DNA from: Actinoallomurus iriomotensis
Lineage (GTDB): Bacteria; Actinomycetota; Actinomycetes; Streptosporangiales; Streptosporangiaceae
Reading direction: 5' to 3'
DNA length: 64,000 nucleotides
NCBI RefSeq assembly: GCF_030269445.1
Contig: NZ_BSTJ01000022.1
Location: 21,480-85,479, forward strand
Part shown: one piece after another, positions 1 through 9,674 of the stretch
Position numbering within the stretch: position 1 is the stretch's first letter
How the letters are laid out: every line of letters begins with the position of its first letter
The notes under the pieces: model-generated
The model's database searches: none
The model's input: the letters and a program-made list of their open reading frames with translations, nothing else
What the model was told of the DNA's origin: nothing
Position numbers and translations under genes: made by a program

Positions 1-2
1 GC

Positions 3-80
3 TCGTACTGGCAGGTCCGGCTGCTGTCCCGGGACAGGCTGCTGTTCGCCGGCACGAACCAGACGTTCACCAGGTCCTAG
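3..80 (+). CDS. 3-prime end of an unidentified gene (partial)
   Basis: An open frame enters from the left edge and ends at TAG 78-80, giving only about 25 residues ending in FTRS. The stop overlaps the stop of the convergent TetR gene inside the four bases CTAG, an arrangement typical of compact convergent genes, which is the main reason to believe it. The fragment is too short to assign a family. It could be a chance frame. Confidence 0.4.
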   Translation, partial: SYWQVRLLSRDRLLFAGTNQTFTRS

Positions 81-673
81 GGGCGGTCTCCGGCCGTGGT
101 GAGGAGGACCCGGGCCTGCTCACGGGCATGGCCGAAGGGGTCCGGGAAGACGTTCAGGCCGTAGGCGACGAGCGCTCCCTCGTTCAGCAGCATGAGCGTC
201 CGGCCGAGCCGGTCGGCCTCGTCCGGGGCGATCTCCCCGGCGAGGCGTGTGAACAGGGCGAGCATCCACTTCTTCTGCCCGATGATGACCGGATACGCGG
301 GATGGGACGCGTCGCTGATCTCGGCATGGGCGTTGACCATGCTGCACCCCTTGGAACCGTTCGCACGCGACCACGCGTGTGAGGCGTCGAACACGGCCAG
401 GACGCGCGCCGGCGGTTCCGGCGGTGCGGCGTCGAGATGCCGGGCGAGGAAGGCCCGCCAGCGTTCGTCGCGATCCACGAGGTACTCCACGACGATCTGC
501 TCCTTGGAGCCGAACCGGTCGTACAGGGTCTTCTTCGTCACCCCCGCCTCGGCGGCGATCAGGTCGACGCCGACGGCGTGGATGCCGCGCTCGTAGAACA
601 GTCGCGCCGCGGCCTCCCGGACGCGCAGTGCGGCAGGCGTCATCGTGATCCGCCGGAGCTCCGTGGTGCCCAT
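77..673 (-). CDS. TetR/AcrR family transcriptional regulator
   Basis: This 198-aa protein has the TetR architecture: an N-terminal helix-turn-helix at about residues 35-54 with the typical AGVTKKTLYDRFGSKE signature, then a helical ligand/dimer domain. It is divergent from a DMT exporter gene, and the 65-bp spacer holds two nearly identical 16-bp palindromes (683-698, 709-724). The simplest model is a dedicated repressor of itself and of the exporter, released by the exported compound; that is inferred from context. The ATG at 673 is preferred, and a second ATG ten codons downstream is possible. The ligand is unknown. Confidence 0.88.
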   Translation of the reverse strand: MGTTELRRITMTPAALRVREAAARLFYERGIHAVGVDLIAAEAGVTKKTLYDRFGSKEQIVVEYLVDRDERWRAFLARHLDAAPPEPPARVLAVFDASHAWSRANGSKGCSMVNAHAEISDASHPAYPVIIGQKKWMLALFTRLAGEIAPDEADRLGRTLMLLNEGALVAYGLNVFPDPFGHAREQARVLLTTAGDRP

Positions 674-682
674 GCCCGTGAG

Positions 683-724
683 TATACAGATCTGTATAGT
701 GAGCGAGGTATACCGATCTGTATA
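683..724. promoter_or_regulatory. Tandem TetR operators between tetR and the DMT exporter
   Basis: Site 1 (683-698) reads tatacagatctgtata, a perfect 16-bp palindrome. Site 2 (709-724) reads tataccgatctgtata, the same sequence with one changed base, exactly 26 bp further on. They fill the spacer between the two divergent start codons. Binding by the adjacent TetR protein is inferred. The 26-bp phasing (about 2.5 helical turns) suggests two dimers on opposite faces. Confidence 0.82.
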
Positions 725-738
725 GCGAAGGGTGTGGC

Positions 739-1749
739 GTGGACTTTCTCCTCTCGGCGGCCTTCGTGCTCTGTTGGAGTTCCGGGTTCATCGGAGCCCG
801 GCTCGGTGCCGGGAGCGCGTCCGCCGTCACCGTCCTGATGTGGCGGTTCCTGCCGCTGGCGGTCATCCTGATCGTCATCGCCGTCGCCCGGACGTGGTGG
901 CGTGGCCTCGTGCTCCGGGACGTCGCCCGGCAGGTGCTGGTCGGCGTCCTGTCGCAGAGCGGCTACCTGCTCACCGTCTACTACGCGATCCAGCTCGGCG
1001 TCTCCAGCGGCACCACCGCCCTCATCGACGGGGTGCAGCCCCTCGTCGCCGGAGCGTTCGCCGGGCCGCTCCTGCACCAGTACGTCTCGCGCCGGCAGTG
1101 GCTCGGCCTGTGCCTGGGGATGGGCGGCGTCGTCATCGTCACCCGGGCCGACGCCGCGGCCGCCGCCGGGGTGACCTGGTGGGCCTATCTCATCCCGTTC
1201 CTCGGCATGCTCTCGCTGGTCGCGGCCACGTTCCTCGACGGCCGCTCCCGCACGCGGGTCACGCCCGTGGTGGCGATGACCGCGCACTGCCTCACCAGTG
1301 CCGTCATCTTCACGGCACTCGCCCTGAGCGCCGGGGTCGCGCGGCCGCCGGCCGACCCTCCGTTCTGGCTCGCGATCACCTGGCTCGTGGCCCTGTCCAC
1401 ATTCGGCGGCTACGGGCTGTACTGGGTGATCCTGCGGCGGTCGGGGATCACCAAGGTGAACACGCTGATGTTCCTCATGGCTCCCGTCACGGCGGTCTGG
1501 GGAGCGCTCATGTTCGGTGAACCGTTCGGCCCCCAGACCGTCTTCGGCCTGGTCATCGGACTCGCGGCGGTGGTGATCGTCCGGATGGGGGCCGGGGGAG
1601 ACGGGTCTAACCCAGGATCGCCCACCCGTACGCGGGCACCCGCGCGGGATCGTCCGGCTCCTTCTCCTCGGCGGAGTCCAGGACGCGCAGGCCCTCCAGC
1701 GAGATCGGGAACCGGTACGGCTCCGCACCGGCGTTCAGCAGGACGGTGA
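739..1749 (+). CDS. DMT superfamily (EamA) transporter with an abnormal C-terminal tail
   Basis: The protein is a polytopic inner-membrane transporter of the drug/metabolite family. The two EamA repeats, about ten hydrophobic helices, occupy residues 1-285, with ARLVQ/GEPF-like boundaries typical of the family. The start is GTG 739 with gaaggg upstream. Family members usually end soon after the last helix (here AAVVIVRM). Instead the frame runs on for about 45 Arg/Pro/Gly-rich residues antisense to the 3-prime end of the GH13 gene, a 143-bp convergent overlap. One extra G in the nearby G-runs would put TAA 1608-1610 in frame, so the tail may be artefactual or a recent mutation. The substrate is unknown; control by the divergent TetR is likely. 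Confidence 0.85.
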   Translation: MDFLLSAAFVLCWSSGFIGARLGAGSASAVTVLMWRFLPLAVILIVIAVARTWWRGLVLRDVARQVLVGVLSQSGYLLTVYYAIQLGVSSGTTALIDGVQPLVAGAFAGPLLHQYVSRRQWLGLCLGMGGVVIVTRADAAAAAGVTWWAYLIPFLGMLSLVAATFLDGRSRTRVTPVVAMTAHCLTSAVIFTALALSAGVARPPADPPFWLAITWLVALSTFGGYGLYWVILRRSGITKVNTLMFLMAPVTAVWGALMFGEPFGPQTVFGLVIGLAAVVIVRMGAGGDGSNPGSPTRTRAPARDRPAPSPRRSPGRAGPPARSGTGTAPHRRSAGR

Positions 1750-2887
1750 TGCCCGGCCCGCCATCGGCGGGACGGCTGCGCAGCGCGGCCGCCTCGTTGG
1801 TGAGGTGCTCGACGCTCGTGCGGGCCCGCACCAGCCACGGGTGACGCCGGCGCAGGCCGATGAGCCGCTGGTGCAGCCGGTAGGTGGGCCGGCCCCAGGA
1901 GGCGAGTGCGGCCGGCGAACCGGGGAAGGCGGGCCGCACGGCGTCGTCACCGCCCGCCCGGTCCTCCTTCTGGCCGTGGAACGCCTGCTCGTCGCCGTAG
2001 TAGACGGCCGGCACACCGGCGACGGTGAACAGCACGACCAGGGCGTGCGCCAGGTGGCGGGGCTCCTCCAGGCGGGTCGCGATCCGCGTCACGTCATGGT
2101 TGCCGACGAACGTGAACGGCGTGAACGCCTCGGTGAACCCGTCGTGGCGCTCCAGCGCCCAGGCCAGCTCGAACAGGTTGCGGTCGTTGAGCGAGCTCCA
2201 GATCGCCTTCCACAGCTCGTACTGGGTGACCGAGTCCAGCCCGGAGCCGGCGACGTAGCCCGCGTAGTCGCCGTGAATCATCTCACCGGCGAACCAGGCG
2301 TCCGGATGCGTGGCGCGGACCTGCGGGAGCACCGCCCGCCAGAACTCCGGCGGCACGGCGTAGGCCGCGTCGAGACGCCAGCCGTCCGCGCCGCGGTCGA
2401 GCCAGTGCCGCATGACCGTCGCGACGTACTCGGCGACGGCCGGCTCGTCGTGGTTGAGGGCGACGAGCGAGCGGTGACCCTCGAAGCAGTCGTAGTCGTC
2501 CCCGCGCGGGCGGAACCACCGGGCGTCCGGGGAGTCCGGGCCCTCCCGCAGCGCCGCGGCGAAGCGGGGGAAACCGCGGCCGACGTGGTTGAACACGCCG
2601 TCGAGCAGGATCCGCACCCCGCGGCGGCGCGCCGCCGCCACGAGGCGGTCGAAGTCGGCTTCGTCCCCCAGCCGCGGGTCCAGGCGCAGGTGGTCGACGG
2701 TGTCATAGCCGTGGGTCTCCGAGGCGAAGACCGGGCCCAGCGCCAGGCCGTTGCAGCCCAGCTCGACGGCGTAGTCCAGCCAGGCATCCAGCCGGTCCAG
2801 CCGGTGTCCCGGCCCGGCCTCCAGTGCGCCGGTGAAGCCGAGCGGATAGACGTGCCACCAGATCGTGTGGTCGATCCACGAGGTCAT
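1607..2887 (-). CDS. GH13 alpha-amylase family glycosyl hydrolase
   Basis: This 426-aa protein carries all four GH13 conserved regions: DGVFNH (96-101), GWRLDAA with nucleophile Asp173, GEMIHG with acid/base Glu202, and VGNHD (261-265). A short C-terminal beta domain follows the (beta/alpha)8 barrel. There is no signal peptide, so it is likely cytoplasmic and acts on short alpha-glucans or maltodextrins; exact specificity cannot be read. It is divergent from a second TetR gene with a tandem operator between them, which suggests substrate- or signal-dependent repression. Its 3-prime end overlaps the tail of the DMT frame. Confidence 0.9.
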   Translation of the reverse strand: MTSWIDHTIWWHVYPLGFTGALEAGPGHRLDRLDAWLDYAVELGCNGLALGPVFASETHGYDTVDHLRLDPRLGDEADFDRLVAAARRRGVRILLDGVFNHVGRGFPRFAAALREGPDSPDARWFRPRGDDYDCFEGHRSLVALNHDEPAVAEYVATVMRHWLDRGADGWRLDAAYAVPPEFWRAVLPQVRATHPDAWFAGEMIHGDYAGYVAGSGLDSVTQYELWKAIWSSLNDRNLFELAWALERHDGFTEAFTPFTFVGNHDVTRIATRLEEPRHLAHALVVLFTVAGVPAVYYGDEQAFHGQKEDRAGGDDAVRPAFPGSPAALASWGRPTYRLHQRLIGLRRRHPWLVRARTSVEHLTNEAAALRSRPADGGPGITVLLNAGAEPYRFPISLEGLRVLDSAEEKEPDDPARVPAYGWAILG

Positions 2888-2897
2888 CGAGGTCCTT

Positions 2898-2937
2898 TTG
2901 AGGGAGACTCAGTAGTACTGTTGAGGGTAGCTCAGTA
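2898..2937. promoter_or_regulatory. Tandem operators between the GH13 gene and tetR
   Basis: Two 17-bp direct repeats, ttgagggagactcagta (2898-2914) and ttgagggtagctcagta (2921-2937), match at 14 of 17 positions and lie 23 bp apart. Each contains its own dyad TGAG-N5-CTCA. They fill the short intergenic space between the divergent genes and just precede the tetR ribosome-binding site. They are probably sites for the adjacent TetR protein (inferred). Confidence 0.75.
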
Positions 2938-2948
2938 AGGGAGGTCGT

Positions 2949-3542
2949 GTGCGCAAGGACCGGCGCCCCCGGCGGCGTCTCGACGTGGAGACCCGGCGCG
3001 CCGACATCCTGCGCGCCGCGGCGGGCGCGTTCGCCGCAGAACCGTACGACCAGGTCTCCGTCGCGCGGGTGGCGGCCGCGGCCGACGCCTCCGAGGCGCT
3101 CGTCCACCGCTACTTCGGCAGCAAGAGCGGCCTCTACCGCGAGGTCGTGCGCGCCGCGGTCGACGAGCTGCTGCGGCGCCAGCGCGCCGCCGACGTCCCC
3201 GCGGCCGCCCCGTACGACCGGCTGGCCGTCAGCGTGCGCGTCTACCTCGACTTCGTCGGCGAGGCGCCGGTCGGCTGGGCCGCGCCACTGCGGTCGCCGG
3301 CCGGTGACGTGCCCGAGGCGGCCGAGCTGCGCCGCCGGACCCGGGAGATGTACCTGGCGCTGCTGCGCGACCTGCTCACGCTGCCGGCCGACCCGGCGCT
3401 CGACCACGCGCTCCATGGCTACCTGGGCTTCCTCGACGCCGCCTGCCTCAGCTGGGTGGAGCGGGGCTGCCCGCCGGCCGAACGCGAGCCCCTCGTCGCT
3501 CAGGTGGTCGGCGCGCTACGGGGCGCGCTCGGTCAGTCGTAG
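2949..3542 (+). CDS. TetR/AcrR family transcriptional regulator
   Basis: A 197-aa regulator with an Arg-rich N terminus and a TetR helix-turn-helix at about residues 37-62 (VARVAAAADASEALVHRYF). The start is GTG 2949, preceded by gggaggtc. It is divergent from the GH13 amylase across two tandem dyads, so it most likely represses the amylase and itself. Its stop lies inside the 3-prime end of the convergent marR-type gene (10-bp overlap). The effector is unknown; a sugar or oligosaccharide is only a guess from the neighbour. Confidence 0.88.
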   Translation: MRKDRRPRRRLDVETRRADILRAAAGAFAAEPYDQVSVARVAAAADASEALVHRYFGSKSGLYREVVRAAVDELLRRQRAADVPAAAPYDRLAVSVRVYLDFVGEAPVGWAAPLRSPAGDVPEAAELRRRTREMYLALLRDLLTLPADPALDHALHGYLGFLDAACLSWVERGCPPAEREPLVAQVVGALRGALGQS

Positions 3543-3997
3543 GGGCACTCCGCGAGGGCCTCCAGAGCGTCCAGCGCCGCCACCAGGGCCGCGCGCTGCT
3601 CGGACGTCAGCGTGGAGATCTGACCGACGAGGAACGCCGAGCGTTCGCCGCGCAGCTGTTCGAGCTGACGGCGGCCCTGCGCCGTGATGGCCAGCAGGGT
3701 GGCGCGCCGGTCCTCGGTGTCGGGCATGCGCCGCAGCAGCCCCTGCTGTTCGAGCGAGCCGACCAGCCGGCTCTGTGTCGGCGCGGTGACACCTTCGTGC
3801 GCGGCCAGGTCACCGAGGCGTACGGGGCCGAGCGCCTCGACGCTCGCCAGCGTGGACGCCTGGCTCGAGGACAGGGCCTGCGGGCCGTGCTGGCGCACGC
3901 GGCGGTTGAGCCGCCCGAGAGTCATCCGCAGCCTCGCTGCGAGCTCGACGTTCGTCAGGTCTTCCGCATCGGGTGCCTGGTTGGTCACGCCGGTCAT
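3533..3997 (-). CDS. MarR family transcriptional regulator
   Basis: A 154-aa winged-helix regulator. The recognition region LAAHEGVTAPTQSRLVGSLEQQGLLRR and the wing with the DRRATLLAIT signature are typical of MarR proteins. Members repress stress, efflux or catabolic genes and respond to small phenolics or oxidants. No obvious partner gene is divergent from it: upstream lies about 160 bp and then a convergently oriented hydrolase terminator. The target is therefore unknown. Confidence 0.87.
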   Translation of the reverse strand: MTGVTNQAPDAEDLTNVELAARLRMTLGRLNRRVRQHGPQALSSSQASTLASVEALGPVRLGDLAAHEGVTAPTQSRLVGSLEQQGLLRRMPDTEDRRATLLAITAQGRRQLEQLRGERSAFLVGQISTLTSEQRAALVAALDALEALAECPYD

Positions 3998-4130
3998 CTT
4001 TCTTTACCCGCCGCCTCACGATCGTGCGTCCCGGGCGTACTGATGAGCATGCCCATTCCCCAATCTTGCTGCATGGACACCTGGCTCGCAGCAGTGCGGA
4101 CCGGCGATCCGCGGACGGGAACGTTCCGGA

Positions 4131-4154
4131 CGGCCGGACGACGCCGTCCGGCCG
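4131..4154 (-). terminator. Rho-independent-type hairpin after the hydrolase at 4159
   Basis: A 9-bp perfect stem (cggccggac with gtccggccg) and a 6-nt loop lie 4 bp past the stop of the minus-strand hydrolase. There is no long T-run, which is usual for actinomycete terminators. Confidence 0.6.
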
Positions 4155-4158
4155 GCGC

Positions 4159-4812
4159 TCACCAGCCGCGCTCGCGCCACTCCGCGAGGTGCGGGCGCTC
4201 CCGGCCGAGGCTCGTGTCCTTGCCGTGCCCGGGGTAGATCCACGTCTCGTCCGGCAGCTCGCCGAACACGCGTTCCTCCAGGTCGTCCATGAGCCGGCTG
4301 AACAGCTTCGCGTCGCCCCAGGTGTTGCCGGGGCCGCCGGGGAACAGGCTGTCGCCGGTGAACAGGTGGGGCGTGTCGCCGTCGTCGTAACGCAGCGCGA
4401 TCGAGCCGGGCGTGTGCCCGCGCAGGTGGAGGACCGACAGCGTGACCTGCCCGACCCGTACCGTGCCGCCGTGCTCGACCGGCTCGGTGACCGGCAGCGG
4501 CAGGGCCTCGGCGTCGTCGGGGTGGGCGACCAGCCGCGCGTGGGTCGCGTCGATCACGGCGGTGAGGGCGCCCCAGTGGTCCTGGTGGCGGTGCGTGGTG
4601 ACGACGTGGGAGAGCGGCCCGTCGCCGATGATCTCGAACAGCCGGTCCGGCTCGGCCGCGGCGTCGATGAGGACCTGTTCGCCCGTCGCCGTGCAGCGCA
4701 GCAGATAGGCGTTGTTCTCGTACGGTCCGACGGCCAGCTTGGTGATCGTCAAGGCGGGGAGCTCTCGCACGTCGGGGGGCCCACCGACCTTGACGTCGCC
4801 TGTGTAGGTCAC
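4159..4812 (-). CDS. MBL-fold metallo-hydrolase (glyoxalase II-like)
   Basis: A 217-aa metallo-beta-lactamase-fold enzyme with a complete dinuclear metal site: H74, H76, D78 and H79 in THRHQDHWG, H133 in RGHTPGS, D154 in FTGDSLF, and the C-terminal histidine in YPGHGKD. Length and motifs match the glyoxalase II / small thioesterase branch common in actinomycetes. It may hydrolyse a mycothiol or other thioester, but no substrate can be read. It is a cytoplasmic single gene with its own terminator. Confidence 0.85.
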   Translation of the reverse strand: MTYTGDVKVGGPPDVRELPALTITKLAVGPYENNAYLLRCTATGEQVLIDAAAEPDRLFEIIGDGPLSHVVTTHRHQDHWGALTAVIDATHARLVAHPDDAEALPLPVTEPVEHGGTVRVGQVTLSVLHLRGHTPGSIALRYDDGDTPHLFTGDSLFPGGPGNTWGDAKLFSRLMDDLEERVFGELPDETWIYPGHGKDTSLGRERPHLAEWRERGW

Positions 4813-4932
4813 GCTGTCCTCCGATCGGGCGCGGGCGCCTTGCGGCTTCCTTTCGGCTCTCGTTCCATCCTGTCACGGTGGGGACCGCGGAGGGTCCACG
4901 TCGCCCGGGACGTCGGCGGTTACGCTGCCCGT

Positions 4933-5751
4933 ATGCGAGACGATCTCCCCATCTGCCGCACCTGCGGGGCGCAGTACGGCGCGCCGCGCGCCGACTGCCC
5001 GATCTGTGAGGACGAGCGGCAGTACGTGGGCTGGGACGGTCAGCGGTGGACGACCCTGGCGGAACTGCGCGAGGCCGGGCACCGCGGGCGGATCGAGGAG
5101 GAGGGGCCGGGCATCGTCGGTGTCGGCGCCACACCGCCGACCGCGATCGGGCAACGTGCCCTGCTGGTCCGCGCGCCGTCGGGCAACGTCCTGTGGGACA
5201 TGATCACCTACATCGACGACGACATGGTCGCCCGGGTGCGCGAGCTGGGCGGGGTCTCGGCCATCGCGATCAGCCATCCCCACTTCTACGGCTCGATGAT
5301 CGAGTGGGCGCACGCGTTCGACGCGCCGGTCTACATCCACGAGGCCGACCGCGAATGGGTGGCCCGGCCCGACGACTCGGTGGTCTTCTGGTCGGGGGAG
5401 ACGCACTCACTCGGCGACGGGCTCACGCTGGTCAACGCCGGGGTGCACTTTGCCGGAGGCCAGGTGCTGCACTGGCGTGACGGCGAGGAGGGGCGCGGCG
5501 CGCTGCTGTCCGGCGACATCCTCACCGTCGTCCAGGACCGGCGCTACGTCAGCTTCATGTACAGCTATCCCAACCACATCCCCGAGCGCCCGCGCGTCAT
5601 CCGGCGCGCGCTGCGGCTGCTGGAGCCCTACCCGTTCGAGCGCGTGTACGGGGCGTGGTGGCGGCGGATCGTCCGCGCGGACGGCGTCGAGGCGGTACGC
5701 CGGTCGGCGGAGCGGTACCTGGAGCACGCCCTGGACGACGGTCCCGAGTAG
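4933..5751 (+). CDS. MBL-fold protein with N-terminal four-Cys motif and altered metal site
   Basis: A 272-aa protein. Residues 8-25 hold two CxxC pairs (CRTC and CPIC) that look like a small zinc ribbon. The MBL core follows, but the canonical HxHxDH motif reads HPHFYG at 115-120, so the aspartate and third histidine of metal site 2 are absent. Later elements are conserved in form: SWSGETHSLGDGL, LLSGDIL and a final YGAWW block. Proteins of this HPHFY/HPHYY type are a known uncharacterised MBL subgroup. The ATG at 4933 is chosen because the four-Cys motif begins right after it; the frame is open much further upstream, but that part is antisense to the preceding gene. Function unknown. Confidence 0.82.
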   Translation: MRDDLPICRTCGAQYGAPRADCPICEDERQYVGWDGQRWTTLAELREAGHRGRIEEEGPGIVGVGATPPTAIGQRALLVRAPSGNVLWDMITYIDDDMVARVRELGGVSAIAISHPHFYGSMIEWAHAFDAPVYIHEADREWVARPDDSVVFWSGETHSLGDGLTLVNAGVHFAGGQVLHWRDGEEGRGALLSGDILTVVQDRRYVSFMYSYPNHIPERPRVIRRALRLLEPYPFERVYGAWWRRIVRADGVEAVRRSAERYLEHALDDGPE

Positions 5752-5775
5752 GCGTGTTCCGGTGGCGACGCTCAT

Positions 5776-5791
5776 TCGAACACGTGTACGG
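5776..5791. promoter_or_regulatory. Possible LexA (SOS) box upstream of uvrA
   Basis: The sequence tcgaacacgtgtacgg has one perfect TCGAAC half-site and a 4/6 match to the second half of the actinobacterial consensus TCGAAC-N4-GTTCGA. It lies 115 bp upstream of uvrA, a gene often under DNA-damage control. It is degenerate and therefore only a candidate. Confidence 0.4.
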
Positions 5792-5905
5792 TTCAGCTGC
5801 GACGAGCGGGGTGGATGAGGTCGTCTGGAAGAAACCGTCGCACCCACTCGTTAGCCTGAAGCTGACCTGTCTCGTCCAGGCTCTCAAGGGGATTGCGAAT
5901 ACGCC

Positions 5906-8743
<2,838 letters not shown>

Positions 8744-8765
8744 CCGGAGTCGTCGCCTGGTGCTC

Positions 8766-8794
8766 GTGGTGCGGAAGAGAAAGTTCCGCACCAC
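8766..8794 (+). terminator. Hairpin after uvrA
   Basis: A perfect 11-bp inverted repeat (gtggtgcggaa and ttccgcaccac) with a 7-nt loop lies 22 bp after the uvrA stop and 65 bp before the Rieske gene. It probably terminates or attenuates transcription. Confidence 0.65.
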
Positions 8795-8859
8795 CTTGAA
8801 CCGAACCGTCGATTCCTCCGTGCCAAGGGGGAACGTCCCCGAAACCAAGGAGGAGTCTT

Positions 8860-9321
8860 ATGCCGTTCGAACCGTCCACGCCCGGACCGGAGTCCACCCG
8901 CCGGGGGATGCTGGTGGGGGTCGGCCTCGTCGGCCTCGCCGGCACGCTGACCGCCTGCGGAGGCTCGAAGGACGACTCGTCGGCCGACGCCTCCCAGGGC
9001 ACCGGGAGTCAGAACGGCGGGGGTCAGAGCGGAGGCGGCAGCCTGGGCAAGGCCGCCGACATCCCGGTCGGCGGCGGAAAGATCTTCAAGGACGAGAAGG
9101 TCGTCGTGACCCAGCCCAAGCAGGGCGAGTTCAAGGCCTTCAGCGCCATCTGCACCCACCGCGGCTGTCCCGTGGGCTCCGTCTCGGACGGGAAGATCAA
9201 CTGCCCGTGCCACGGCAGCGCCTTCAACGTGACCGACGGGTCGGTCGCCAAGGGCCCCGCCGACAAGCCGCTCCCGTCCAAGAACGTCACCGTCCAGAAC
9301 GGCGAGCTGAAGCTCGGCTGA
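8860..9321 (+). CDS. Secreted Rieske [2Fe-2S] lipoprotein
   Basis: A 153-aa protein. The N terminus has a twin-arginine motif (STRRGML, 12-18), a hydrophobic stretch and a lipobox LTAC with Cys33, followed by a Ser/Gly/Gln-rich linker, so it is probably Tat-exported and lipid-anchored outside the membrane. The C-terminal domain has both Rieske boxes: C98-T-H100-R-G-C103 and C115-P-C117-H118-G-S. Ligands are predicted as C98, H100, C115 and H118, with C103-C117 as the disulfide. It is a one-electron carrier with an unknown partner. The ribosome-binding site aaggagga is strong, and a 12-bp hairpin follows. Confidence 0.9.
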   Translation: MPFEPSTPGPESTRRGMLVGVGLVGLAGTLTACGGSKDDSSADASQGTGSQNGGGQSGGGSLGKAADIPVGGGKIFKDEKVVVTQPKQGEFKAFSAICTHRGCPVGSVSDGKINCPCHGSAFNVTDGSVAKGPADKPLPSKNVTVQNGELKLG

Positions 9322-9328
9322 CGTCCGA

Positions 9329-9367
9329 GGCGTCGCGGTCACGGCTCCGACCGGCGACCGCGACGCC
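9329..9367 (+). terminator. Terminator after the Rieske gene
   Basis: A perfect 12-bp stem (ggcgtcgcggtc with gaccgcgacgcc) and a 15-nt loop begin 8 bp past the stop codon. The stem is very GC-rich and there is no T-run. Confidence 0.7.
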
Positions 9368-9674
9368 CAGGCCTGACCGAGGCTTCCACGCAGTGGCCGA
9401 TCGACGTGACGCGTCGCTTATCGCGCCGGCCGCTGAGAGCGTCGACGCCGCCGCGGGTCCGGCGCTCGTAGCGCCGTGGCGGCGGCCATCGGCCGATGCG
9501 GCGCGTGGCGCTCGGGGCGCGGCCGACCGACTCGTCGTGCTCGGCGACGGCCGCGTACCTGCTCCGCCGGCGCGCGACTCGTCTTCATCATCGGTGTGAC
9601 CTACGCCATACGGAACGTTCCGATCGTGGGCCTCCTCCTCATGGGTGACGAATCCACCTCATTGAGGAAGCACT
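9368..9674. other. Intergenic region upstream of the hydrolase-sigma cassette
   Basis: I see no credible gene here. The only clear structure is the perfect 12-bp palindrome cggaacgttccg at 9611-9622, 53 bp before the hydrolase start. It contains ggaac, the usual -35 core of ECF-sigma promoters, so it could be an operator or part of an autoregulated promoter. No matching -10 can be fixed. gaggaag at 9664-9670 is the ribosome-binding site for the next gene. Confidence 0.35.

Noticed and set aside
3973..4932. Upstream extension of the MBL gene at 4933
   Set aside because: Open only because it is antisense to the hydrolase at 4159-4812; the four-Cys motif directly after ATG 4933 marks the natural start.
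5800..5905. PafBC/RecA-independent damage promoter before uvrA
   Set aside because: I could not find the paired TGTCRGTG-like and TAN3T elements at the right spacing.
9611..9622. cggaacgttccg as a proven ECF promoter
   Set aside because: The ggaac core is suggestive but no -10 at a proper distance could be fixed, so it is kept only as a note on the intergenic region.
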